64,000 bases of DNA from Symbiodinium natans (GCA_905221605.1 CAJNDS010001890.1:811501-875500); one strand, 5' to 3'. Shown: positions 53,901 through 61,946, numbered from the stretch's first letter. Notes: generated from the letters alone by a model not told the origin. Numbers and translations are program-made.

Positions 53901-56900
53901 TTGTTGCCGAAGCAGGGAGAAGGCCGAGGAGTATGCGTTCTACATGTGGCCAGGGTTTCTGACACCAATGAGTGTTCGGGAATGGGCATGTTGGACTCGG
54001 GAGCATCACATCCTCTCAGATCACTTCGTCCTGGAGAACAGCTTCCGCAGCAAAAGGTGTTGGTGTCTTTAGCTGTTGGATCTCGGGAGATGTGTATTAC
54101 CCCAGGTGGGACCCTGGTAACTCCTGAAATGGTAGATCCACTAGTGCCAATTGGCAAAGCGAGCGCCTTGGTTGGTCTCAGAGTTCAGTGGCGTGGTGGC
54201 AAGTGCACAGCCTCACATCCTGTTCTGGGGGAACTTCGCGTTCGTGATCTGAATGGGTGCCCTTGTTTAGAAAAGGAGGTGGCGCTTCAGATCATTGATG
54301 AAATGGATTGGTGCTCCCCAAAGCAAGCTTTGAAGGTGGCACGTATGGTTCAAGGGTGTCCGAATACGGACAACGAGGTGGCTGTAAAAACGTCGTTGCA
54401 AAGCGCAGCGCGGACAGCGTCAGCGAATGAGGAGGAGTTCGTCCAGGCATGCTGGCGATTTCTTCGGTGGTATTATGGGGATATACCAGAAAATATGCTG
54501 ATGGAGCTGTTGCCACGTGGAGATATTGCGGCGTTGCCTTTCAACCGTCATAAAAGGAGACGGCTGGCACGAGCAAAAAGGGTGGTGGTACACCTATTTT
54601 CGGGGAAACAAAAATGGCATTTTCCCAGTCGGGATGTGGAGGTACTGGAGCTGGATTTGACAAAAGGCGGTGACCTACATAATTCGAGCGTCTGGAAGTA
54701 TCTTCTGCATCTGGCGGCTGAAGGAAAGGTGGTTGCTGTGGTTGGAGGACCTCCATGCAGGACAGTGTCAAGGTTGAGAGGTGAAGACGGTGGTCCACCT
54801 GTATTACGCCGGCGCTGTGGGCCTGAACGGTTGGGATTAAAGAGTCTTCCTTGGCCACATCAAGAATTAGCTCAAAAGGATGGTGTTTTACTTCTGAAGA
54901 TGCTTTTCCTATATGACGTGGCGGTGCATTCAAGGTGTGGAACTGCTGAAGTCATCAATGGAAGTTCTGTCTTCTTTGGCATGGAAAGCCCTGGGGACCC
55001 TGAACTCATAGGGAAGGATTTCTCTCAGAACGGCAAAACGGTCTTGAGTGCTGAGGATCTGGTGGATGGTTCTCAGGAAGGGCTCTCAAGTCCTACCTTC
55101 TGGAGTTGGCCAGAGGTGAAAAGCTTTTGTGAGCGTTATGGAATGTACGCTGCACACTTTGATCAAGGAGCATTGGGACATGCTCTGGTGAAACCTACGA
55201 CTTTCCTGGTGTCTGATATGGAACTATGGGAATCGTTGGAACAGGTTCGCGTGGTTGTTCCGTGGTCGGCAACATTCGCTTCTACCCTGGAAGAGCGTAT
55301 TGGACAATCCTCTATATGGGCGCGATGGGCGTTTGGATTGGTTAAAAGAATACGTCACAGGTTGGCACAATGGTTGCATGAGAGCGATGCTGAACGGGAA
55401 GCTATGGTGTTAAAAAAAGAAGAACGAGAAGGGACGTTACGGAGGTTGACGACTGAGGAGCGAGCTTTCCGTGACCATTGCCTAAGGGGGCATATTCCTT
55501 TCAGACGTGATTGTCAAATCTGTGTGTCTGCCGCTGGAAAAGAGCGTCGCCATTTGAGGCGAAAGCATGGGGATGCTTACACTTTATCATTGGACTTAGC
55601 GGGTCCATACAAGTGTTCGAAGGATGCTCACCAGCAGAAGCCACGACACGCTGTTATTGGTGTGTATCAATTTCCAATGTTGGATCCCAATGTGGGTCGC
55701 CCTCCAGAAAAGGAGGAAGATGCGGATGAGGTGGAAGATCACGTGGCAGATGAAGGTGCTGGTGTTGGAGAATGGTTAGGCGATGCAGTCGCGAACTTCG
55801 AGGAGGAAGGCTCTGCACCGGTGGAACCTGCGCCAGTTCTGGAGGCGGAGGTGTTGAAAATTCAAGCTTCTGAGAAATCCTGGAAGGAACTGAAGGACCA
55901 CTTGACCCAACCTGTCCGTATGATCAACTTCGTTATGGTGGAGCCGATTGTGGATAAACAGCAAACAACTGTTTTGTCGGCAGTTCAAAGGATGATGGTG
56001 CGCTTGCAGAGACATGGGTATCCGGTGTTGAGAATCCACTCAGATCGAGCGGGGGAGTTTGTCAATGCACGCTTCCGGTCCTTTTGTGAAACTCGTCTGA
56101 TATATAGGACCACTGGTGATCCTGGAGTCCCGCAAACAAATGGGCGCGCTGAAGCATGTGTGGGTTTATTCAAACGTGGTGTCAGGTCGCTCTTAAAGGA
56201 GGCGCGACTCGGGCCGGCGTACTGGGCACTGGCTGCTCGCCATTGGTCAATGTTACGGTGGCAGAAAGCTGAAAGGGAGTTGGGGTTAAATCCTAAAGCA
56301 TTGCTTCCTTTTGGTGCTCAGATTCAAGTCAAACGTCGTCCGTGGGAGTTGCTGGGTCCGGATGGAACAAAGAAAGGTCGGCAATGGGTCGATCGTACGC
56401 AGCCTGCGCTTCTTTTGGGTCCATGCGATGACCTACCTGGTGGTTATTGGGTGGAAGCTCAAGGGACTGCAAAAGATCCGGATGAACTGGTGTTATTTCC
56501 CTGCACTACGATTTTTTCCAATATAAAGGAACCGCCTGAATTGGAGCTGGAAGGGGTGGTAGAAGAACAGGAGCCTTCTCCTCCAGAGCATCGTCTCAAG
56601 GGGAAAAAACCGGCGCTTCGGTTTGCTGATGAGGAAGGACCTCCTTTACCTCCGCCTCGCGATCCTCCAGTTCGCCATCGGTTGATGGAGAAAAGCCCGG
56701 CCTCTTCACTGCGTGGTCATGTGGGCTCCTTGCGCTTGCTTCGCAAGCGGGGGGAGAGTCCGCCCTTAGAAATTTTCGAGGATGACATGCAGGGTCTGGG
56801 GGAGCTGGAAGAAAATGCAGATGTTGAGGACAATGTTCCTGGTGATGAGTATTGGCCGACTTGCTGTTCTCCTCATGAAAATGCTTATTTGGTCTGCAAA

Positions 56901-59900
56901 AGTGAGACTGCTGGGGATGGAACACAGTTGGAAAAAGAAGAGCAAAAAGCCAAGTCAATGTATGAAAGGTCTATGTATGATTACGTGGACTGCGAGGAGC
57001 TTTTGGAAGGGATTGTATACCCAAAGAGGGTGAATCGAAGAGGTGGTATCAACAATTGGTGCGCAAGTACGCGAGCTCTGGTGTTGGGCCACTATACTCA
57101 TGGCGGAGTGTGTGGTATCACAAAAGAGACTCATCGAAGACCATGGCTATGTCGTTATTTGGCATCATTCGTGAGGCACCACAATCCTGAAGCCAAATTT
57201 TCTGCTCTTCAGATCTCATGCAATGCTCCGGTGTCATTGCATAGGGATAGTCACAATGAAAAGCATTGCTGCAATTATGTGTGTGGCTTTGGTGACTATA
57301 AAGATGGTCAGCTGTGGGTTGAGGATGAAAAGGTCTTAGAGGAAGGAGCTGAAGTGGTGGAGCAATCCTATGGGAAGAAAGTCTTACCTGGAAAATTGGT
57401 GGATATCCACTGGAACTTCATGTCGTTCTTTCCGAGAAAGCTGCATGGTCCTATGCCTTGGAAAGGGAACAGGGTATCCTTGACAGGGTACACACCTGTT
57501 TTTATGGAGCGTTTGAGCTACAAGGATAGGTGCTATCTTCTCCAATGCAAGTTTCCTCTTCCGGAACCACAGGCTGAAGAAGGTGAAAAAAGGAAGTGGT
57601 TAAAAATGACGTTGAAAGAGACCTCGCTGGACGACCTTGCAGAAGAAGTCGACTACGCTGTGTTCGAAGCGCATCAATGGGCTCTAGAAGAGCATTTGAG
57701 TATTCGACGCCTAATTGCTGAACAGGAATGTTGCATCTTGGACGAGTTCCATGGATCGGCCAATGAGTCGAGTGAAGAAAAAGGATCAGAGACTAGAGAA
57801 TGGCTGGTTAAAGCAAAAAGGGCTGAGGAACAGCTATCGAAGTTTTTGGTCAAAGCAGCTCAAGTTCAGCAAATGGTACAAGAAAATACCGCGCTTGAGG
57901 CAGCGGAGGAGGTTGAGTTCCTGCAAACAAAAACAATCCCTACACAAGAAGCCATGCAAGAACTGGAAAAGTGGAGGGAATCATTGTCAGACGAGGTGAC
58001 GTCTTTGGTGAAAGAGTTGGAGGTGGTGGAACCAACAACTCAAGAAAAGCTGGACAAATTGGCGGAAGAGCCTAATGCACCGGTGATTGAGTACGTTCCC
58101 AGTCTGGTGGTGTTTACCCGGAAGCAAGGGACAGGGAGGCGACGTGCCCGTATCTGTGCATGTGGAAACTTCATTTCGTCAACGGCAGCTACAGAATATG
58201 AAGGGCCGAGGTCACTCAGTCGTCACTCGCTGTACGCTCCAGGTTTAGATTCAACTACATTCAGGTGTCAAGTGAGGCACGCAGCATATATGGTATGGAT
58301 CATCGCTGGCTTAGACATTTCCAAAGCTTTTCTGACGGCGCCGATGAATAGGGCGCAAAGAGAAGGGCGTTTGGTGGTGGTGCAGCCCCCAAGGGCGGCG
58401 GTGAAATTGGGTCTTTGCACAAAGGAGGAGCGGTGGATTGTGAGAAAGGCCTTGTACGGTTTGGCCGAAAGTCCTGCAGCATGGGTGGAGTGGCGAGACC
58501 AACGTCTTCAAGGTATGTCTTGGGTGTCAAAGGATGGACAAGCAATGAGCTTTCAGAGGTCCAATGCAGACCCAAGTCTGTTCCTTATTATGGCACAAGA
58601 AAAGCCGGAAGGTGCAAGCAAGTTGGTAGGGACAATGGGTCTTTACGTGGATGATTTTTTGATGGCTGGGACTATGACAGTGCTCCGGGAGGCCTTGGAA
58701 CAGATTAGGAAGGAGTGGAAAACTTCTGAACCCGAGTTCTGTGGTCCAGGCTGCGGTGATGGATTCCTGAAGTTTTTGGGTGTCCAAATCTGGTATCGAA
58801 ATGGCAGCTTCTTTCTCAACCAGGAGGACTTTGTGAGAGATTTGCTGAACCGACGAGGGTATCAGATCGATGAAACTGGAAAAGGGAGTAACCTGCCAAT
58901 GGTGAAAGAAACTCCAGGTGAAGAAGAGGAGGTGGATATTCCTTCCTTGCGAGCGGCTCAAGGTGCCGTAGGGGAGTTCCTCTGGGTGGCAATCAAAACT
59001 CGACCTGATTTGGCGTTCTGCACGAGCCAGTTGTCTTTGTGGACATCCCGAAGGCCACGATTTGTGGTTAAAAAGGCTGAGGAAGTTTTCCGATACCTTG
59101 CTGCAACTCCAACGTTAGGCTTGACGTTCGGAGCAATCGCAACATGCGAAAAAGAAAGGAATGAGGTGTTGCGTTATGGACGAGGTGTTAAGGTGGTGGA
59201 GCCCTACGCGGATGCCAGCTTTGCAGCAGGTGAAAATGAAAAGAGCCACTCAGGAGCGGTGGTGGTGTGGGGTGACTGTCCAGTGATGTGGGCAACACAA
59301 AGACAATCAACGGTGGCTTTAAGTACAGCTGAAGCTGAATTACATGCGTCCATAGAGGGAGCAACGATGATTCAGTCGTGCACCCCTATAATTGCCGCTT
59401 TGGTTGGCACAGGTGAAGAATCGCTGCAAAAAGTGCTGTATACAGATTCGGTTTCAACGTGCTCGATCATTCAATATCCTGCTGGAAGCTGGAGAACAAG
59501 ACACCTGAGAATTCGAGCAGCCGGTGTCAGGTCTCTGGTGGACCGTGGTTATATGGTGATAGCGCACCTTCGCGGTGAGTATATGATCGCTGACCTGTTG
59601 ACTAAGTTAATGAGTGGACAGGTGTACGCAAAGCAAAAGGCACTTTGGGGTCTCAGACTGTTGGTTCAAGGAACTGACTTGAAAAAAGCCTCGCTTGCAA
59701 TGGCGGTCATGATGGTGGCTGCATCTCTGCAAGGGATGGCAACTGGTGGCGAAGAAGTGTCCACGGCTGGATTCTTTTGCTCAGAAGAAGGGGTGTGCAA
59801 GGTCGCCAACACGTCTACGGTGATGGTTCTGGCTCAAGGTATTGAAATGGTTGTCAACAATTCAGACCTTGTTGCGTATTTGGTGGCAGCAATTATACTC

Positions 59901-60146
59901 TGGGAACTGGCATGGTGCCTCTTTCGACGGCTGTATAAATGGCTGTGGATCAAGAAAGCGGTGGTTATTCCTGCGAGTGCCACTTTGTATACAACAGTGG
60001 GTGGGAACTGTATGCACGCAAGCAGTGACTGTGATGTTCTGCGATATTCACAGCCCAGGGCTAAGACGCTTTGTAAGCATTGCCTCAAGGATGGCTGGGT
60101 GGTGAATGCTGAGTTCCTTGGTGAGGAACGGGCCGCTGGAACGTGA
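50925..60146 (+). CDS. Gag-Pol polyprotein with methyltransferase-like and 2OG-dioxygenase-like domains
   Basis: A 3073-residue frame from the first ATG (the frame is open ten codons further upstream, without ATG). Seen in order: low-complexity N-terminus; gag-like region about 425-700; CCCH finger C704-x9-C-x5-C-x3-H724; CCHC knuckle C734-x2-C-x4-H-x4-C747; protease-like DTAATH at 863 and DSGASH at 1024; cytosine-methyltransferase-like domain about 1215-1440; short HH-CC finger H1518, H1523, C1530, C1533; integrase D1557, D1707, E1743 (exact D-x35-E) with an acidic insert between the first two; 2OG-Fe(II) oxygenase-like domain about 2030-2195; coiled-coil-rich stretch about 2250-2385; reverse transcriptase with D2464 and YVDD at 2574-2577; RNase H D2763, E2803, D2841, D2890. 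A C-terminal extension has two hydrophobic segments (one about 2982-3002) and a Cys/His-rich tail. All catalytic residues expected of integrase, RT and RNase H are present. Confidence 0.95.
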   Translation: MDMMRRRSEPGLSPTANEAEGNRGDGGEDRQQMVQALTDGREVAMIQPTPQVENEVVPVQAANPFWSERAQEEMRLRQSRPASLPASGGDRSGEGTRRPPSLQDLLGQEPAPVERPSSGLMGQMERGTIGGVQADEELIPDVSGEEQSEDMAVVKRALKELLVQTKELGNRLHRVEEKSYTSAASGSASRARSSGVVDANTAYPLGMTPEKQYLPGQVFYTDGMGGFWTVLPDGTWLPIEGYDLPKGCDLQSLPGSRKGDVQVEDEKEVPMMHVAEGKKPSRLPPLNYPTGGPASGGYASGPPGLTHVPITSVPSGVDGSAAPVGNQPGFVSARETATQENSAGSGGYTTVDDVPYRWKMVAGKLELEKVPLTAVAPGIGHGLPQGPGGKVSLPPGAVVPRGMPITGDSSGTERPEALGKHVMSLPTLADYTPSNPTALGDWIAMIEPMLSSLTDTGRVWWKCVYSKAYQAYAKWLSVSPLERLGIKAELEGLKMVQTVHVLLEQRAVSLLLQAIPERLKTEIVSTRMLGSVMIFYKLLTVYQPGGANERSTMLNFLVQPSPATSISEAIKGVRQWAQWRFRLRELRAAEPDATLLIKGLDGLSSALLAKHPTVHFRVASFREKLGVDYSPTSETATKLAEMLQAEFELLLHSAGEQEVKQDSDAKKRARLNKAQKGTGDETEEGDKGKGKGKRYSGDGERPFCWIYGKTDAGCKFGSRCKFRHDKDSLERGRCFECGAVGHLQPQCPYKDGASSNVDSNPERSRSKGNSPKGGKGGKGAKWGNAKKAEVAEGGDETANAGLDKGSASPSSPSTANQVLVEALEVLKSMKLSSEQSASNGDPSIRMLCGSGLLQQEGRVALVDTAATHLVRTLFPWECLPDTTVMVQSALGGVTMRITEKGTLIREDNGPLIIPLWLILEFGANLTVINGMCHVGAKSSLDQLLWFEHGCLVMDYKTAEKMVLHAEGQRVSWSHSQWRNGRADCGVGSSDATLLPKQGEGRGVCVLHVARVSDTNECSGMGMLDSGASHPLRSLRPGEQLPQQKVLVSLAVGSREMCITPGGTLVTPEMVDPLVPIGKASALVGLRVQWRGGKCTASHPVLGELRVRDLNGCPCLEKEVALQIIDEMDWCSPKQALKVARMVQGCPNTDNEVAVKTSLQSAARTASANEEEFVQACWRFLRWYYGDIPENMLMELLPRGDIAALPFNRHKRRRLARAKRVVVHLFSGKQKWHFPSRDVEVLELDLTKGGDLHNSSVWKYLLHLAAEGKVVAVVGGPPCRTVSRLRGEDGGPPVLRRRCGPERLGLKSLPWPHQELAQKDGVLLLKMLFLYDVAVHSRCGTAEVINGSSVFFGMESPGDPELIGKDFSQNGKTVLSAEDLVDGSQEGLSSPTFWSWPEVKSFCERYGMYAAHFDQGALGHALVKPTTFLVSDMELWESLEQVRVVVPWSATFASTLEERIGQSSIWARWAFGLVKRIRHRLAQWLHESDAEREAMVLKKEEREGTLRRLTTEERAFRDHCLRGHIPFRRDCQICVSAAGKERRHLRRKHGDAYTLSLDLAGPYKCSKDAHQQKPRHAVIGVYQFPMLDPNVGRPPEKEEDADEVEDHVADEGAGVGEWLGDAVANFEEEGSAPVEPAPVLEAEVLKIQASEKSWKELKDHLTQPVRMINFVMVEPIVDKQQTTVLSAVQRMMVRLQRHGYPVLRIHSDRAGEFVNARFRSFCETRLIYRTTGDPGVPQTNGRAEACVGLFKRGVRSLLKEARLGPAYWALAARHWSMLRWQKAERELGLNPKALLPFGAQIQVKRRPWELLGPDGTKKGRQWVDRTQPALLLGPCDDLPGGYWVEAQGTAKDPDELVLFPCTTIFSNIKEPPELELEGVVEEQEPSPPEHRLKGKKPALRFADEEGPPLPPPRDPPVRHRLMEKSPASSLRGHVGSLRLLRKRGESPPLEIFEDDMQGLGELEENADVEDNVPGDEYWPTCCSPHENAYLVCKSETAGDGTQLEKEEQKAKSMYERSMYDYVDCEELLEGIVYPKRVNRRGGINNWCASTRALVLGHYTHGGVCGITKETHRRPWLCRYLASFVRHHNPEAKFSALQISCNAPVSLHRDSHNEKHCCNYVCGFGDYKDGQLWVEDEKVLEEGAEVVEQSYGKKVLPGKLVDIHWNFMSFFPRKLHGPMPWKGNRVSLTGYTPVFMERLSYKDRCYLLQCKFPLPEPQAEEGEKRKWLKMTLKETSLDDLAEEVDYAVFEAHQWALEEHLSIRRLIAEQECCILDEFHGSANESSEEKGSETREWLVKAKRAEEQLSKFLVKAAQVQQMVQENTALEAAEEVEFLQTKTIPTQEAMQELEKWRESLSDEVTSLVKELEVVEPTTQEKLDKLAEEPNAPVIEYVPSLVVFTRKQGTGRRRARICACGNFISSTAATEYEGPRSLSRHSLYAPGLDSTTFRCQVRHAAYMVWIIAGLDISKAFLTAPMNRAQREGRLVVVQPPRAAVKLGLCTKEERWIVRKALYGLAESPAAWVEWRDQRLQGMSWVSKDGQAMSFQRSNADPSLFLIMAQEKPEGASKLVGTMGLYVDDFLMAGTMTVLREALEQIRKEWKTSEPEFCGPGCGDGFLKFLGVQIWYRNGSFFLNQEDFVRDLLNRRGYQIDETGKGSNLPMVKETPGEEEEVDIPSLRAAQGAVGEFLWVAIKTRPDLAFCTSQLSLWTSRRPRFVVKKAEEVFRYLAATPTLGLTFGAIATCEKERNEVLRYGRGVKVVEPYADASFAAGENEKSHSGAVVVWGDCPVMWATQRQSTVALSTAEAELHASIEGATMIQSCTPIIAALVGTGEESLQKVLYTDSVSTCSIIQYPAGSWRTRHLRIRAAGVRSLVDRGYMVIAHLRGEYMIADLLTKLMSGQVYAKQKALWGLRLLVQGTDLKKASLAMAVMMVAASLQGMATGGEEVSTAGFFCSEEGVCKVANTSTVMVLAQGIEMVVNNSDLVAYLVAAIILWELAWCLFRRLYKWLWIKKAVVIPASATLYTTVGGNCMHASSDCDVLRYSQPRAKTLCKHCLKDGWVVNAEFLGEERAAGT
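54567..55245 (+). other. Domain: cytosine-5 methyltransferase-like segment inside the polyprotein
   Basis: Residues about 1215-1440. Seen: VVHLFSG (motif I-like, at 1221-1227), an acidic LELDLTKGGDL stretch (motif II/III-like), VVGGPPC ending at C1278 (motif IV, the catalytic Pro-Cys), FFGMESPGDP with E1354 (motif VI-like), and DQG...KPTTF starting at 1413 in place of a standard QxRxR motif VIII. The spacing matches the catalytic half of C5 methyltransferases. The usual glycine-rich continuation of motif I is absent (GKQKW instead) and no clear motif X is seen, so activity is uncertain. Retroelement-borne cytosine methyltransferases have been reported in dinoflagellates and charophytes; whether this is the same lineage cannot be told here. 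Confidence 0.7.
57017..57510 (+). other. Domain: 2-oxoglutarate/Fe(II) dioxygenase-like segment inside the polyprotein
   Basis: Residues about 2030-2195. Seen: H2106-R-D2108 (HxD iron ligands), a following strand GDYKDGQLWVED typical of the double-stranded beta helix, distal H2174 in KLHGPMPW and R2183 nine residues later, where the 2OG-binding basic residue normally sits. This is the complete HxD...H...R set. The family includes TET/JBP and AlkB nucleic-acid oxygenases as well as protein hydroxylases; substrate cannot be assigned from motifs. It lies between integrase and reverse transcriptase. Confidence 0.75.
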
Positions 60147-60320
60147 ATTTTCCAAGTACGAGGTGAAGAAATCCTCAATGGTAAAGGATTCAGCCAATGA
60201 GCTGAAGGTTCGTCCTGGATGACGTTAAACCATAATGTGCATTTCAAGCAGCTGGCTGCTGCCTAAATGGCGGTTTTTGGCCAAAGAACGGCATCTCCAA
60301 TGTGTCCTAGGAAATCCTAG
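60147..60320 (+). other. Element 3' non-coding segment
   Basis: 174 bp between the gag-pol stop codon and the polypurine tract. No reading frame or conserved motif recognised, apart from a short CCTAGGAAATCCTAGG inverted repeat at 60306-60321 just before the tract. Confidence 0.7.
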
Positions 60321-60331
60321 GACAGGGGGAG
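60321..60331 (+). promoter_or_regulatory. Polypurine tract
   Basis: GACAGGGGGAG lies immediately before the 3' LTR, where plus-strand DNA synthesis is primed in LTR retroelements. Ten of eleven bases are purines. Confidence 0.8.
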
Positions 60332-60559
60332 TGCGGAGCTGCAACTGGTATTGTAGAAAAGAGTTGGTGATGGGAGTTGAAGGGGTCAATGAACCCGGAT
60401 ATTTTTGGCTCAAGGCTCAAGAAACGTGGGCAATGCGCCCTACGGAAAAGGTGTGTTTGGTTGTGCTTTGGGTTTTGTCTTCGGTTGTTCCAGGGGAATC
60501 AAGGGCTTCTGTTGGGGCTGACTGTTTTGTTCCCTGTCCTCCTTCGGTTGCCCCCCGTA
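60332..60559 (+). repeat. 3' LTR (228 bp)
   Basis: Direct repeat of the 5' LTR. It carries a 7-bp tandem duplication, GCTCAAG at 60408-60414 and again at 60415-60421, which accounts for its greater length. Immediately after it the host CCCTAAA array resumes. Confidence 0.95.
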
Positions 60560-60564
60560 CCCTA
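60560..60564. repeat. Target-site duplication, right copy (CCCTA)
   Basis: Matches 50637-50641. Joining the flanks with a single CCCTA restores a continuous CCCTAAA-type array, which supports insertion into a pre-existing telomere-like repeat. Confidence 0.65.
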
Positions 60565-60650
60565 AACCCTGAACCTTGAACCCTAAACCCTAAAGCCCCA
60601 AACCCAAAACCTAACCTACACGCTGCTGCGGGTGCTTCTGGCTCTTCGTA

Positions 60651-60830
60651 GGGAACGAGGGAATGAGGTACCCTATATAATCCCTGTAAGCTGAAAGGGT
60701 ATTTCTACATATATATTTGTATATATACATATACATATACATAAAATAAATAAATATATATATATATATATGTGTACATATATATATATATATATATACA
60801 GGGTCTCATTCCCTCATTCCTACTAAGAAC
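60651..60830. repeat. Introner-like element, family H, AT-rich
   Basis: Inverted termini GGGAACGAGGGAATGAGGTA then CCCTATAT / GGGTCTCATTCCCTCATTCC; the interior is (AT)/(ATAC)-rich and could form a long hairpin. Directly follows exon 60927-60831 in gene direction. A related end, AGGGAACGAGGGAACTGGG, is at 38322. Confidence 0.65.
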
Positions 60831-60927
60831 CAGGGGGGGCTTTCAGGGTCCGGGTAGCCCAGCACGCGCACCCAAATCTGCGCCACCAAGGACATCTGGG
60901 CTTCCCACTGCAGCTCGCGGGGGCTGC
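60831..60927 (-). CDS. Exon of unknown gene
   Basis: Acceptor AAGTTCAG, donor CCCTG|GTTCTT. 31 codons: SPRELQWEAQMSLVAQIWVR then VLGYPDPESPP. The downstream intron starts with the AT-rich family H element (60651-60830). Confidence 0.55.
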
Positions 60928-61350
60928 CTGAACTTGACGACTTAGGGTCTAGGGTTTAGGGTTTAGGGTTTAGGGTTTGGGGTTTAGGGTTTAGGGTTTG
61001 GGGTTACCCGAGGGTTTAGGGCTTAGGGTTTAGGCTGTAGGGCTTAGGGCTCAGGCTTTCTGAGCTAGAGCTTTCTACAGCGCTTAGGGTTTCAGGCTTC
61101 GGCTTTAGGACTTCCAGGATTTCGGGGAACTTTGGCAACTCGCCTTCTTGCTAGGGCCCCGTGGCTCCGGGATTGGGGGATTTCGGATTTAGGGTTTAGG
61201 GTTGATGAGGGTGTAGGGTTTAGGGTTTAGGGTTTAGGGTTTAGGGTTCAGGGTTTCGGATTTAGGGTTCAGGGTTAAACCCTCAACCCTGAGCACCCCC
61301 TCCCCCCTGAACCTTCTTCTCTCGAACCCCCTGCGCTATCTTAGGGATAC

Positions 61351-61397
61351 TGGCATAGCGCCTCTCGCCAGAAGTCGGCGATGACTGCGCCGCGGTG
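61351..61397 (-). CDS. Exon of unknown gene
   Basis: Acceptor GCGAACAAG, donor TGCCA|GTATCC. Reads HRGAVIADFWREALC plus two bases. Confidence 0.5.
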
Positions 61398-61457
61398 CTT
61401 GTTCGCGTTACACCCTAAACCCTAAACCCTAAACCCTAAACCCCTGCAGGCATCCTA

Positions 61458-61561
61458 GGCATTCTTTCCCGAATCATCCTCGCCATGTCGGCATGGCCAC
61501 GGGCCCACTTTCAACAGGCGACTGTCCAGCAGCTTCTCGCCGGTGGCGGTTGTGACCTCCT
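61458..61561 (-). CDS. Exon of unknown gene, in phase with the SET-like exon
   Basis: Acceptor TTCCCCTGCAG. Reads EVTTATGEKLLDSRLLKVGP then WPCRHGEDDSGKNA before an in-frame TAG at 61457-61455. It may be a C-terminus or use a GA donor earlier. Its entry phase fits the exit phase of 63668-63757. Confidence 0.45.
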
Positions 61562-61865
61562 CTGCAGGGGAACGTACACAAGACGAAACTACGCAAACCC
61601 CATGCCCCACCCTAACCCGCTAAACTTCTAAGCCCTAGAAATCCCAAAGTCCGCCCAAACCTCCCCATCCCCTAGCCCCTACCTCCTAACATCTAACCCC
61701 TAAACCCTAAACGCTAAACCCTAAACCCTAAACCCTAAACCCGAAACTCCCGCCTTTCCGCGAGCCCAAGCTCGCTTCGAATGGCCGCCGCCTGGCTTCC
61801 TTTGGACCTGAGGAGTTTTTGTGGGCTGAGGGATGAGGAGGCTCAGGGCTGAGGGGCTTGATCTA

Positions 61866-61946
61866 AGGTTCATGCCCTAAACCCTAAACCCTAAACCCTA
61901 AACCCTAAACCCTAAACCCTAAACCCTAAACCCTAAACCCTAAACT
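61866..61946 (-). repeat. Telomere-like array (CCCTAAA)
   Basis: About 11 perfect units in the intronic region between exons at 61.5 and 63.7 kb. Confidence 0.95.

Larger units (their letters stand above)
50642..60559 (+). mobile_element. Complete Ty1/copia LTR retrotransposon
   Basis: A full-length element of 9.9 kb. Two direct LTRs (221 and 228 bp) flank a primer-binding site, one long gag-pol reading frame, a short non-coding tail and a polypurine tract. The domain order protease, integrase, reverse transcriptase, RNase H is that of Ty1/copia rather than gypsy elements. LTR ends form an imperfect 5-bp inverted repeat (TGCGG at the start, CCGTA at the end). The 5-bp direct repeat CCCTA on both sides fits a target-site duplication, although it lies inside a CCCTAAA array, where CCCTA also occurs by chance. 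The LTRs differ by one substitution and one 7-bp insertion, and the frame is unbroken, so insertion is probably recent and the copy may still be active. The nearest exons on both sides read on the minus strand, so the element probably sits antisense in an intron. Confidence 0.95.

Noticed and set aside
50917-60105. Many antisense and out-of-frame ORFs inside the retrotransposon
   Set aside because: Shadows of the single 3073-residue gag-pol frame, which contains all recognisable domains.
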